A program made the translations under genes and the position numbers. From the NCBI GenBank assembly GCA_003149915.1, contig QAMK01000027.1, positions 1-23,546 of the forward strand: a stretch of DNA of 23,546 nt, written 5' to 3'. This document shows, one piece after another, positions 14,633 to 23,144 of this stretch. The DNA comes from Bacillota bacterium (lineage in GTDB: Bacteria > Bacillota_I > Bacilli_A > RF39 > UBA660). A model generated the notes under the pieces. The model worked only from the letters and a program-made list of their open reading frames with translations. It was not told the origin of the DNA and did no database searches. The number at the start of each line of letters is the position of its first letter. Positions within the stretch are counted from its first letter, which is position 1.

Positions 14633-14661
14633 ATTATAGCATAGGCTTACTATTTTTTCAA
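14633..14661 (-). promoter_or_regulatory. tRNA-Trp promoter overlapping the end of the SecA-like gene
   Basis: Minus strand TTGAAA (14656-14661), 17 nt, TATAAT (14633-14638), 19 nt before the tRNA. The -35 is formed by the last Leu-Lys codons of the upstream gene and the spacer contains its stop codon. Confidence 0.8.
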
Positions 14662-17600
14662 GTGTGAACCTTGTGTTTCTACACTTTGTTCTTGATAGAC
14701 CGAAGTAGATTCCTGTAAGGCTTGCCTAATATTCGCAACACCAGTTAATTTTTGATAGCCATCATGAGTCATTGCATATTGATAAAATTTAGTCAAAAAC
14801 TTATCTTTATTATCCAAAACAAAATCTTTTTTATAGCCACTGTTATAAAAGGCATCTGCTATTTTCCAACCAAAGTAACGATCAATTGTTTTACGCGAAC
14901 CATTATACAATGTATAAAAATCTTGCTGTGGAATTTTTTGACATGCTTCAGCTAATGACAATGCGCTAGCTGAACTCAAAGAATAATACCTTTGCGCATT
15001 ACTCTTATCAAAATTTGCTAACTCATTCTTAACAACGTTAGCAAGTTTTTTTTCTAAAGGTGAAAGAGAATCTTCTTGTGCAATAACATAATCACCAAAC
15101 GACATACCTGCTTTTCTAGCTTCTTTTTCCATATCGGTCGTATAAGTTTGATATACAATACTTGAATCTAATTCAGATGCTGGTTTTGTTCGCGAATAAA
15201 TATTGAGTTCTCTTCTAGTACTTTTAGATATTTGAACATCATACGTTTCTTTTTTCATCAAATCGATACCATTTGCTCTAGCTAAAAAATCATATGAAAT
15301 CCCGTCGCGCATCTGATTAAAATAATCTTGTGTCAAGTCCAAATATAGAGAAAAACGTTTATCTTGATCTAACTGTGGTGTCATAGCAGCACTATTTTGA
15401 AGCCCCCTAGCATCGTCAGAAAACATTCCAATAGCAGAATTGAACGATTTAAAGTATTGATCCATCATATTATTGAGCATTCTCGGATTAATTTTTTCAG
15501 GTTGATTCAAAGATAAAAGCGAATGAGCTCGTTCCGTTAATAAATTTGAAACCAACTCTGGGGAAATTTGAGACAATTGTTCTTCCGTTAATTGGAAAGC
15601 ATCCTCCCCAACCAAAATGCCAAGATAAATATCTTTTAATCCCTGCAAATCCCATGTTCTTGGATTAGTCCCTGGCATAAATTTAGAAACAGTATCTTCA
15701 ATTCCCCGCTGAATAACCGTCTTCATAACGTCGATTGGATCGTATTCTGGATTATAAATCGCATCTCGTTCTTCGCGAAAGTGATCTCCATTTTTTTGAA
15801 TGACATCATAATATGGATCCGTCTGCATGATAGATGCTGCTTGATTCACATCATAACTACGACGACATTTATCTATCAACCGTTGACACTCTTTATAAAT
15901 TTTTCCCATCGATGGTGTAATGGGAGCATCTTTATCATAACCAGCTTGCACTAGCATATTTTCAATTTTTTTAACATCATTAGAACTCAACAAGGAACCT
16001 TGGAATCCCTCATCTTCAAACGACACAAACTGTACTGTTGTACCATTATCACTTTGTCTAGCAGCACGAGAAAGTAATTGTCGTTGGCCACGTTCACTGG
16101 AAACAAAATCGGTACTGATTACGCACAAACCACCCAAATTGTTTACTTCTTCTTTTTGACCTTTCATTTCTTCAGAATACTTTTGATTCAATTGTTGATA
16201 CAAAGAAACAATTTGTTGATTTTTTGGATTTGCAAAAAAAGCTTGATCATTACTATCTAAATTTGCACGAATTTTGCTTAATGTTGCATCGTCAATTTTT
16301 CCAGTAGCCTTTAGTTTTGCACACACTTCTGCAGATGCTGCTTGCGCAGGAGCACCACCCAATTTAATATCAGTACCACGGCCAGCCATCAAAGTAGAAA
16401 TTGTAATGGCACCTTTTCGACCACTTTGAGCAAATATTCTCATTTCTTCATCGCTATTATCTGCAGTAATCATTCGAACATCTTTTCCCAGAGAGCTTTT
16501 CGATAGTACCTTATATAGAGAATCAGCTTCTGTTTTAGAAGTAGCAACAATCATAATTGGAGCATCAGGCTGATATTTTAAATTATCCCCCATATAAGCC
16601 TGCTTATATTTACGACCTATGATATCCTCATAAATATATTGTTGTTTGGCACTTTTATGTAAAAAATAGACCGGTGCTTCATTAATTGCATTGCTAGGCG
16701 GAGCAGGAATTTCACGTACACATTTTCCAAAACGATCCTCAAAATAATCATTTAATTCACGAACAGTACCACTACAACCTGAAACTTTATCAAATTTGCG
16801 GACCATATCCAAAATAGACATTTCATCGCCGTTTACACTCTCAGTATGAATTTGCAATCCTTCTTTTGCTTCCAAAGCCTGCTGAATTCCTCTACTATAC
16901 TCACTAGATTTGGCTTTTCTACCAGAGGATGCATTATAAACAACAATTTTGCCATTTTCGACAACGTAATCGACATCACGCCTCATAACATACTTGGCAT
17001 GTATGGCATTCGGAACATAATAATTGATAAATAATTCACGATCATGATCTGTTAACGTTCCAAAAATTGGATTTCTTGCCATAAATTCATCAAGGTGCTG
17101 ATCACCTAAATCCGTCATTTGTGGCGTTCTAGTTCTGACATCAAAAACCATATCAACTAGAAACTTACCTGTTTCGTGATCGTAAATCTTAGTAGAAGTT
17201 GCATCTTTTAAATCTTTAACATTATCCAATCCTTCTACATTTTGTACCTTAAAATTTTCAGAAATAAATGCCTGCGCTAGATGTTCTAATCCATCATTTA
17301 ATTTAACATTAGAATCGCTAATAACGAACGGAGCTCTAGCATTATCCAAAACAATTTGATCGATCTCATCGATACTAGCAGACATACTTTCAGAAGGTAA
17401 TGCTCTCTCATCTGGCTTGGCCATACGATCTAACAGCATAGAGTGAGCAATAGAAGCACTCGTTGCATAAACAATATCTTTATGAGACTCTTCTTTTACT
17501 TGCTCTCGCTCATGAATATTTTCTGGCATAATCCCAACACTCATACCAAGATGGTCGAAAACTTTCTTAGCCTCAATATATCCTTCATATTTCAAATAGT

Positions 17601-18147
17601 CGTTTGGAGTGATAACAAAATGATGATCTAGTGTAAGGGTATTAAAATATGCTGGCAAGAATTGCATGATTGTTTTTCCACCACCACAACGCATCTCAGC
17701 AATATTTTCATCACACAATACCAAAGCAGCATTGATTTGAGAATCGTGCAAATCAAATCCTTTTTCACGTTTAACAGCAGCGGAAACAATGGCAAAAGCG
17801 TCATCTAACAATTGTTCTTTAATTTCAGCATCAACTTGCTTGCGAATCTTATTAGCAATATCCGTTTTACCATTCGCTAATGCCTGATCTAAATCTCGCT
17901 GATACTTTCTAACAATTCCTTTTGCTCGTTGATGTAGTTCCAAATTCTGTTGAGCAAGATCTTTATCACTCAGCGCATCGAATTTATGAATGTTCTCTTT
18001 GATTTCCGCAACTCTTTTCTCACGTGAACGTTCTTCGCGTTTTACATCACGATTAAACGGATCAAGTTTCAAATGACCCGTACGATCGTCCGTAATATAT
18101 TGAATTTCATGTTTACTGTGAACTGTACTATTTTTTTCTTCAGCCAT
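14650..18147 (-). CDS. large divergent SecA-like translocase ATPase
   Basis: A 1165-aa SecA-family protein. Residues 1-110 are a charged, coiled-coil-prone extension. The DEAD-like motor follows, with DSQINAAL (135-142), Walker A MRCGGGKT (152-159), TPNDYL (180-185) and Walker B SASIDEID (256-263) followed by NARAPFVIS. The second motor half has SGCSGT (456-461), AGRGTDIKLGG (588-598) and a QRQLLSRAARQSD arginine-finger-like motif (688-700). Residues about 720-1165 are roughly twice the length of the canonical SecA scaffold/wing. No C-terminal zinc-binding CxC...CC tail is present. Canonical SecA (about 800-900 aa) has GEGKT and QLRGRSGRQGD, so this is a paralogue, functionally like an accessory SecA2. 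No SecY2 is in the window. The upstream LysM amidase remnant would be a fitting cargo. ATG follows GTGGTG. Confidence 0.9.
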   Translation of the reverse strand: MAEEKNSTVHSKHEIQYITDDRTGHLKLDPFNRDVKREERSREKRVAEIKENIHKFDALSDKDLAQQNLELHQRAKGIVRKYQRDLDQALANGKTDIANKIRKQVDAEIKEQLLDDAFAIVSAAVKREKGFDLHDSQINAALVLCDENIAEMRCGGGKTIMQFLPAYFNTLTLDHHFVITPNDYLKYEGYIEAKKVFDHLGMSVGIMPENIHEREQVKEESHKDIVYATSASIAHSMLLDRMAKPDERALPSESMSASIDEIDQIVLDNARAPFVISDSNVKLNDGLEHLAQAFISENFKVQNVEGLDNVKDLKDATSTKIYDHETGKFLVDMVFDVRTRTPQMTDLGDQHLDEFMARNPIFGTLTDHDRELFINYYVPNAIHAKYVMRRDVDYVVENGKIVVYNASSGRKAKSSEYSRGIQQALEAKEGLQIHTESVNGDEMSILDMVRKFDKVSGCSGTVRELNDYFEDRFGKCVREIPAPPSNAINEAPVYFLHKSAKQQYIYEDIIGRKYKQAYMGDNLKYQPDAPIMIVATSKTEADSLYKVLSKSSLGKDVRMITADNSDEEMRIFAQSGRKGAITISTLMAGRGTDIKLGGAPAQAASAEVCAKLKATGKIDDATLSKIRANLDSNDQAFFANPKNQQIVSLYQQLNQKYSEEMKGQKEEVNNLGGLCVISTDFVSSERGQRQLLSRAARQSDNGTTVQFVSFEDEGFQGSLLSSNDVKKIENMLVQAGYDKDAPITPSMGKIYKECQRLIDKCRRSYDVNQAASIMQTDPYYDVIQKNGDHFREERDAIYNPEYDPIDVMKTVIQRGIEDTVSKFMPGTNPRTWDLQGLKDIYLGILVGEDAFQLTEEQLSQISPELVSNLLTERAHSLLSLNQPEKINPRMLNNMMDQYFKSFNSAIGMFSDDARGLQNSAAMTPQLDQDKRFSLYLDLTQDYFNQMRDGISYDFLARANGIDLMKKETYDVQISKSTRRELNIYSRTKPASELDSSIVYQTYTTDMEKEARKAGMSFGDYVIAQEDSLSPLEKKLANVVKNELANFDKSNAQRYYSLSSASALSLAEACQKIPQQDFYTLYNGSRKTIDRYFGWKIADAFYNSGYKKDFVLDNKDKFLTKFYQYAMTHDGYQKLTGVANIRQALQESTSVYQEQSVETQGSHLKK

Positions 18148-18158
18148 ATTTTCACCAC

Positions 18159-18181
18159 ACTATACTATGTTAATTATATCA
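18159..18181 (-). promoter_or_regulatory. promoter region of the SecA-like gene
   Basis: Minus strand has an extended -10 TGA-TATAAT (18173-18181) and a second hexamer TATAGT (18159-18164), right after the amidase stop codon. No strong -35 is seen. Transcription from the amidase side is also possible. Confidence 0.45.
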
Positions 18182-18188
18182 TATTTTT

Positions 18189-19301
18189 TTAAGGAACCAA
18201 CAACAATTGACCAATTTGTAAAAAATCAGATGTTAAATGATTAATCTCTTTTAATTTTGCTACAGTGGTATTAAATTTCTGAGCGATACCACTCAAAGTA
18301 TCACCTGTTACAACGGCATAAGTTTGATATGTGTTTTTTGTAGGAATGATCAGTTCTTGCCCAACTGTTATCACGTTTGAAGTCAGTTGATTGGCATTTT
18401 TTAAATCACTAACAGTAACATTATACTTAGCGGCAATACTATAGAGAGTGTCTCCTCTTTGAACAACATAAGTAGAAGAACCAGAAGTATCTTTTTTAGG
18501 AATCTTTAGCTGTTCGCCAATTTGTAAAACTGTACTCGTCAATTGATTGGCTCGAATTAAATCATCGACACTAACACCAAATTGCATTGCAATACTATAG
18601 AGAGAATCTCCCTTTTTGACTGTATATATCGTATCAGAAGGCGTCGTTACCGTATCGGAAACAATCAACTTCATTCCTGGTGTAATTACTGTTGTAGCAA
18701 GTTGATTCCAATCGATTAATTGCGTTACAGTTGTACCAAATTTTTGAGCAATAGCATACAAAGTATCACCAGATTGCACTACATAAATGTTTTCTTCTTC
18801 AACGACAGGTGGAATTTGTGTACCAGGAATGACCAGAGATTGCCCTAATTGTAACAAGTTATTGGTAAGGCTATTAGCAGCTTTCAATTCCTCTACACTA
18901 ATTCCATATTTTTTAGCAATTGACCATAACGTATCCCCAGATTGAACGATATACGTAGAAGGATTGGGAGAAGTAGAAGAATCAGGTGGAGTATATGGAA
19001 CTCCTATGTATTCAGCAACTGCTTTGACAACGGCCTCAGCATACTTCTCAATATTTTGATTGAGTCTTGCAACATCACTAGGAGTGTCGATAAAACCATA
19101 CTCTATTAGCAATGGCTGAGTATTGCCAGTTTCTCTCATAATGTAATAGTAATCTCTGCTTGGATCTTCGGGAAGACGCCTTTGATACACTCTTCTAATC
19201 TTTTGTCCTGCTTCACCAATGCTGTTTAAAACACTCGTTGCCAATGTATCATCATCGCGTAAAGAATAGACAATTTCAGCACCTTCGCCACCTCGCGATG
19301 G
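18189..19301 (-). pseudogene. LysM N-acetylmuramoyl-L-alanine amidase, 5'-truncated
   Basis: The open frame contains only the C-terminal third of an Amidase_3 (zinc-dependent cell-wall amidase) domain: GGEGAEIVYSLRDDDTL, YQRRLPEDPSRDYYYI and LLIEYGFIDT, the last carrying the catalytic Glu. Five LysM repeats follow (each with YxVxxGDTLxxIAxKF and a closing QLxIP), separated by short Ser/Thr/Pro linkers. The N-terminal half with the zinc ligands (DPGHGG, Glu and SxHxN) is absent. The frame is closed by TGA at 19302-19304, next to the end of the island nuclease gene. A TTG at 19244 could start a 351-aa product, but without a recognisable ribosome binding site or catalytic core. The normal protein would bind and cleave peptidoglycan. 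I judge it inactivated by the island insertion. Confidence 0.85.
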
Positions 19302-19312
19302 TCATTGTGTAA

Positions 19313-21184
19313 TTAGTTAAATATTTTTTCTATTATTTTTCTTATTTTACTAATTGGTAAAGTATTTGATACAATTTGCTTCTTTTTTAATTTTACTTTA
19401 TTTTTATACACATCTATAATAAAATGAAAATTTATAGTAACTGAAAATTGTTCCGATAAAGAATTTGATTCACAAAGAATCACATAATATTTACCTTTAC
19501 CGATATCTTTGAAACTTAATGGTCCTCCACCACCACTTTTAAATTCTACATTTTTATATTTATTTTCTATATATTTAAATAGCTTGTTCTTATTTAACCA
19601 TTCATCCAACAATTTATGAGCTTTTAGTTCATTTTCAAATATATTATCATTATTATTAATGCAATTTTCCAATTTATTTTCAGTTGTTTTTTCATTATTT
19701 TCAAAATATCTTTTTAATTCCTCTATAAGTAGTTGAAAATTTTCTTTATATTCAGATTTTATCTCAAAATCTTTCATATCTTTTACTAAACCAACCTTGT
19801 TAACAAATTTAGAATTAATTATGTTAAATATATCTTTTTTTATATCATCATTAAACTCAATTTTTTCAATACATTTAATAATATCATCGATTTTCTTGTC
19901 GCGTTTTTTGTTTCTAACATCATCGGCAGCAATTGCAAAGAAATGATAATTTGGATATTCCTTTTCTAAATCGGCAATGATTTGTGTCTGATCATTATCA
20001 AGTATTATAAAAACATTGTTATATCCCAAATCTTTTAATATATTAAGTATATAACGCATATTTGTAGCACCACCTGCTCCCCAACCAAAGAAAGAAGCCG
20101 TAGCAGAATAGTTAGCTCTTTTAAATAACTCTTTATAGCATAAAACATCATCCTGACCTTCTGTTAATATTACATTGTCATTCAAAAAAAATATTTCATT
20201 TGCATTTAAAGATAAAATATGCGGCTTTTGATAATCATCTAAAATTTTAGAAATGCCATTTTTGGTTGTTTCGCTCAATTCGAATAGTTGTATAGAGTCC
20301 AACTCTTTTTTTAATCTTATTATTTTAGTTTTGTTTGAAAACAAACTCCAATCTACAAAATAAGGAGAATGCGTACTAACTATTATTTGCTTATCTTTAG
20401 AATATTCAACTAGTAAATTAAATAATTTTCTTTGTAAATCTGGATGTAACGATATTTCTGGTTCATCTATTAAAATTACATTATTTTCTACTGAGTCATA
20501 CAAAGAATCAACTATATTAAAGATATTAATATATCCATCACCAGCACCTTTACTACTATGTTTTATCTTATCAAAAGAAAATTCTAAATATAAATTATTA
20601 CTATCAGATGATTCAATAGTCCATTTTGGAAGTGGTTTGATAACTTTTTCTAAGCAACTATCAAACTTATTTCTATTTTTATAAATTGTCAACAATCTAC
20701 CACCAAAATTATTATTTATATTATTTTCACTTCTATAGTCCAAATCACTTATATTCCCCTTATAACTATCTCTATTTTGATAACTATTATTGTGAAAAGT
20801 TGAAGAAAAATTTCTTTTACTGGACAGAATAAAAGTATTCATATTATCTGCCCAAAAATCAATATCTTGATTATTATATTTTTTTTGAACAAATGCACCA
20901 TTATTATTAGTAGATTCAATTGTTCTAATATTCCCATTCAAATCTTCAGCTTCTATTTTTATTTTACCAGCATTTTTAATATTTCTTGATGAAATTGGTA
21001 TTATATCATTGTTAGAAATTAATAAATGAACAGCTTCTATTATAGTTGATTTTCCGCTATTATTAGGACCAACTAACACAGTTAACCCGCTTCCAGGGGT
21101 TAAATTATCTGGTATAGCAAAATGAATATTTGTTTCATCTGAAAATCCTCGTAATCCATTAATTGTTAATCTTTTTAGTGACAT
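19313..21184 (-). CDS. OLD-family ATP-dependent nuclease (AAA/ABC ATPase + TOPRIM)
   Basis: A 623-aa protein. Residues 1-320 are an SMC/ABC-like ATPase: Walker A GPNNSGKST (39-47), signature-like SKGAGDGY (211-218), Walker B VILIDEPE (236-243), D-loop SLHP and switch His in STHSPYF (270-276). Residues about 335-420 are a TOPRIM domain with the catalytic Glu in ILTEGQDD (Glu342) and the metal-binding LDND (395-398). The C-terminal 200 residues are Lys/Asn-rich and unassigned. This layout is that of OLD nucleases and Gabija GajA-like effectors, which cut DNA in phage defence; no UvrD-like GajB partner is present. The ribosome binding site TAGGTGG overlaps the Fic stop codon, so translation is coupled. 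No terminator separates it from the amidase remnant. Confidence 0.9.
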   Translation of the reverse strand: MSLKRLTINGLRGFSDETNIHFAIPDNLTPGSGLTVLVGPNNSGKSTIIEAVHLLISNNDIIPISSRNIKNAGKIKIEAEDLNGNIRTIESTNNNGAFVQKKYNNQDIDFWADNMNTFILSSKRNFSSTFHNNSYQNRDSYKGNISDLDYRSENNINNNFGGRLLTIYKNRNKFDSCLEKVIKPLPKWTIESSDSNNLYLEFSFDKIKHSSKGAGDGYINIFNIVDSLYDSVENNVILIDEPEISLHPDLQRKLFNLLVEYSKDKQIIVSTHSPYFVDWSLFSNKTKIIRLKKELDSIQLFELSETTKNGISKILDDYQKPHILSLNANEIFFLNDNVILTEGQDDVLCYKELFKRANYSATASFFGWGAGGATNMRYILNILKDLGYNNVFIILDNDQTQIIADLEKEYPNYHFFAIAADDVRNKKRDKKIDDIIKCIEKIEFNDDIKKDIFNIINSKFVNKVGLVKDMKDFEIKSEYKENFQLLIEELKRYFENNEKTTENKLENCINNNDNIFENELKAHKLLDEWLNKNKLFKYIENKYKNVEFKSGGGGPLSFKDIGKGKYYVILCESNSLSEQFSVTINFHFIIDVYKNKVKLKKKQIVSNTLPISKIRKIIEKIFN

Positions 21185-21192
21185 TTTACCAC

Positions 21193-22119
21193 CTACAACA
21201 ATTCTAAATATTTCTTCAGCATCTCTACTTCTAATTTTGTAACTAACTTAACAAAATCTGTATAATTACCAGTAGTATGTGCCTTATCTAATGCTTCATA
21301 ATATTTTAATCTTAATTCTTTTTTTATAATTACAGGATTATATCCACTATTCATTAAATCTAAATTCATAAGTAATCTTGATGTTCTTCCATTACCATCA
21401 ACAAATGGATGTATTTTAACCAATTCTCCATGCAATAATGCAGCTTTAATTATTGGATGATATTCGTTCCAAGTATTGTAATTAAGTATTAATTTTTCCA
21501 TTAATTCAGGCAGTTTTAAATAATCTGGTGGAATATGAGTTGCTCCTTTTATAGTTACGTTTTCTTTTCTATATCTTCCAGCATTCTCATTATCTATATC
21601 TTTTAAAATTAACTGGTGAATATTTTTTATATTCCATTCAGTTATTGGATTTTTATCTTTTACTAAATCATCTAAATATAAAATAGCTTTCTCATGATTA
21701 ATTGCTTCTAAATGCTCTTTAATAGACTTTCCACCTACCGTAATACCTTCTAAAACAACTTGTGTCTCTCTTAATGTTAAAGTATTTCCTTCAATTCCAT
21801 TACTATTATAAGTCCACTCTAAATTAATAGACTCTTTTAAAGATTTCAAAGTTTCTTTTGGTATTGGTCTTTTTCTATCTAATTCTTTTTTTAAGCTATC
21901 TACTTCATCAAAATAATTATCATCTAAATCAATTATAAATTTATTATCATCTGGTTTAATTATTCTTTTATCAACAGGTTTATCAGCATCGATTGGAATA
22001 TTCCAACTATTACCTACTTTAACAGCACCTTCAATTCTACCATCTTGTAATAATTGTCTAATTCTTCTTTCGCTAATATTCCATTTTTCAACAGCTTCTT
22101 TTGTAGTCATAAACCCCAT
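21193..22119 (-). CDS. HTH-Fic family protein (probable AMP-transferase)
   Basis: A 308-aa protein. Residues 1-41 are a helix-turn-helix/excisionase-like DNA-binding domain (TTKEAVEKWNISERRIRQLL...GRIEGAVKVGNSWNIP). A linker (42-90) leads to a Fic domain. The inhibitory helix motif S-x-x-x-E-G is SNGIEG (106-111). The active-site motif HPFVDGNGRTSR (237-248) is complete, so AMP transfer to a protein hydroxyl is expected, held in check by the inhibitory Glu. ATG at 22119 is chosen because the GTG at 22128 lies in the AGAGGTG ribosome binding site. The promoter at 22139-22167 contains a palindrome, which makes self-repression through the HTH plausible. The OLD nuclease follows after 8 nt, so regulator/modifier and nuclease form one operon. 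Confidence 0.93.
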   Translation of the reverse strand: MGFMTTKEAVEKWNISERRIRQLLQDGRIEGAVKVGNSWNIPIDADKPVDKRIIKPDDNKFIIDLDDNYFDEVDSLKKELDRKRPIPKETLKSLKESINLEWTYNSNGIEGNTLTLRETQVVLEGITVGGKSIKEHLEAINHEKAILYLDDLVKDKNPITEWNIKNIHQLILKDIDNENAGRYRKENVTIKGATHIPPDYLKLPELMEKLILNYNTWNEYHPIIKAALLHGELVKIHPFVDGNGRTSRLLMNLDLMNSGYNPVIIKKELRLKYYEALDKAHTTGNYTDFVKLVTKLEVEMLKKYLELL

Positions 22120-22138
22120 AATTTTCACCTCTGTTATA

Positions 22139-22167
22139 ATTATACCGAAAGCGGTAGCTTATGTCAA
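22139..22167 (-). promoter_or_regulatory. consensus promoter of the Fic-OLD operon
   Basis: Minus strand TTGACA (22162-22167), exactly 17 nt, TATAAT (22139-22144). Both hexamers are perfect consensus, with the start point about a dozen bases before the ribosome binding site/ATG. Confidence 0.93.
22143..22156. promoter_or_regulatory. palindromic operator candidate inside the Fic promoter
   Basis: TACCG-AAAG-CGGTA, a perfect 5-bp inverted repeat occupying the -10/-35 spacer. It is unusually GC-rich for this island. Probable binding site of the HTH domain of the Fic protein, by inference. Confidence 0.55.
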
Positions 22168-22218
22168 TTGATCTACTTAATTATTTAAACTATTATATAA
22201 AACTAACCCATAATAAAT

Positions 22219-23061
22219 TTATTTTAAAAATTCTAATAACTCTTTTATAAAACTATCTCTATTTTCTTCTATAGCTACTTTTAGCTCATTTGATTCAAAA
22301 CTAAGTTTTTCCATACTTTTTTTATCATTTTCGAAATATTTAGTATTTTTATCAAAATATAATAATTCATTATACTTTGATAAATCTAACTTATAATTTT
22401 TTATTTTATTATTAATAATAAACATTAAAAATAAATAAGTAAAACCGACATTTCTTAATTCTAAATAATGCTTATTATCATTCGTAAAATATTTCAAACA
22501 TAGAAATAAAAGCATTTTTAAAAAATAATAATTTTGATACATTAGTAATTGAAATATTTCTTTTTCTTTTTTACTGTTAATTTCTATCATAGTACTTACT
22601 ATTAAAGTACTATGTGTAAAATTACATAATTTATCATATAATTCTGTTAACATAGATAGTTTTTCTTTACGATTTATATCTTTAAAAGCTGTTTCAGAAA
22701 TTTCATTCATGTGTGTTCTAAATTTGTCAATTATTTCACAAACTCTAGTTTTATCACGTTCAATCCCAAGTATTGTGAATTCATTATAGACATTCTCATC
22801 AAATTGAATCATCATTGCCATCATTATATATTCAAATGAAGCTCTTAACAAAGTATTAGCATCAACCAAATTATATATATTTAGATTATATTCAACATTT
22901 ATTAATGTTTCGTGAGCTTGTTTTAATAAGCTGATTGTTTCGTTATGTTTTGTTCTTTTTTCATTATCTAATTTTGAAATATTATAAATACATCCATCTT
23001 TCAATGGCCTATGAAATTTTCGATTAATAGCTCTATTAATAGTTTTAATATTTATTTGCAT
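22219..23061 (-). CDS. hypothetical all-helical protein, HEPN/DUF5677-like
   Basis: A 280-aa, Lys/Asn/Ile-rich soluble protein. The middle part resembles DUF5677/HEPN-like proteins: LVDANTLLRASFEYIMMAMMIQF (about 66-88) and LYDKLCNFTHSTLIVSTMIEI (about 141-161), where an R(A/S)xxE helix and a conserved His in a 'C-x-F-x-H' segment are typical. The canonical HEPN RNase motif R-x4-6-H is not clear, so nuclease activity cannot be claimed. Hydrophobic segments near 170-220 look like buried helices rather than membrane spans. ATG follows GGCGGTG with an extended -10 promoter. It has a separate promoter from the Fic-OLD operon and borders the hairpin array, so it may be an independent cargo gene. 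Confidence 0.7.
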   Translation of the reverse strand: MQINIKTINRAINRKFHRPLKDGCIYNISKLDNEKRTKHNETISLLKQAHETLINVEYNLNIYNLVDANTLLRASFEYIMMAMMIQFDENVYNEFTILGIERDKTRVCEIIDKFRTHMNEISETAFKDINRKEKLSMLTELYDKLCNFTHSTLIVSTMIEINSKKEKEIFQLLMYQNYYFLKMLLFLCLKYFTNDNKHYLELRNVGFTYLFLMFIINNKIKNYKLDLSKYNELLYFDKNTKYFENDKKSMEKLSFESNELKVAIEENRDSFIKELLEFLK

Positions 23062-23090
23062 ATTATCACCGCCTAAAATTGATAATTACT

Positions 23091-23099
23091 ATTATATCA
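23091..23099 (-). promoter_or_regulatory. extended -10 promoter of the HEPN-like gene
   Basis: Minus strand TGA-TATAAT, 29 nt upstream of the ATG, with no good -35. The first weak palindrome of the array lies 46 nt further upstream. Confidence 0.6.
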
Positions 23100-23144
23100 C
23101 TGATTTTTAATTTAATTATTTATAATAGAACTAATTATTACTTC

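Noticed and set aside
18189..19244. Intact 351-aa LysM protein starting at TTG
   Set aside because: The frame upstream of the TTG still encodes conserved amidase residues (GGEGAEIVYSLRDDDT), so the TTG is internal to a truncated gene. No ribosome binding site precedes it.
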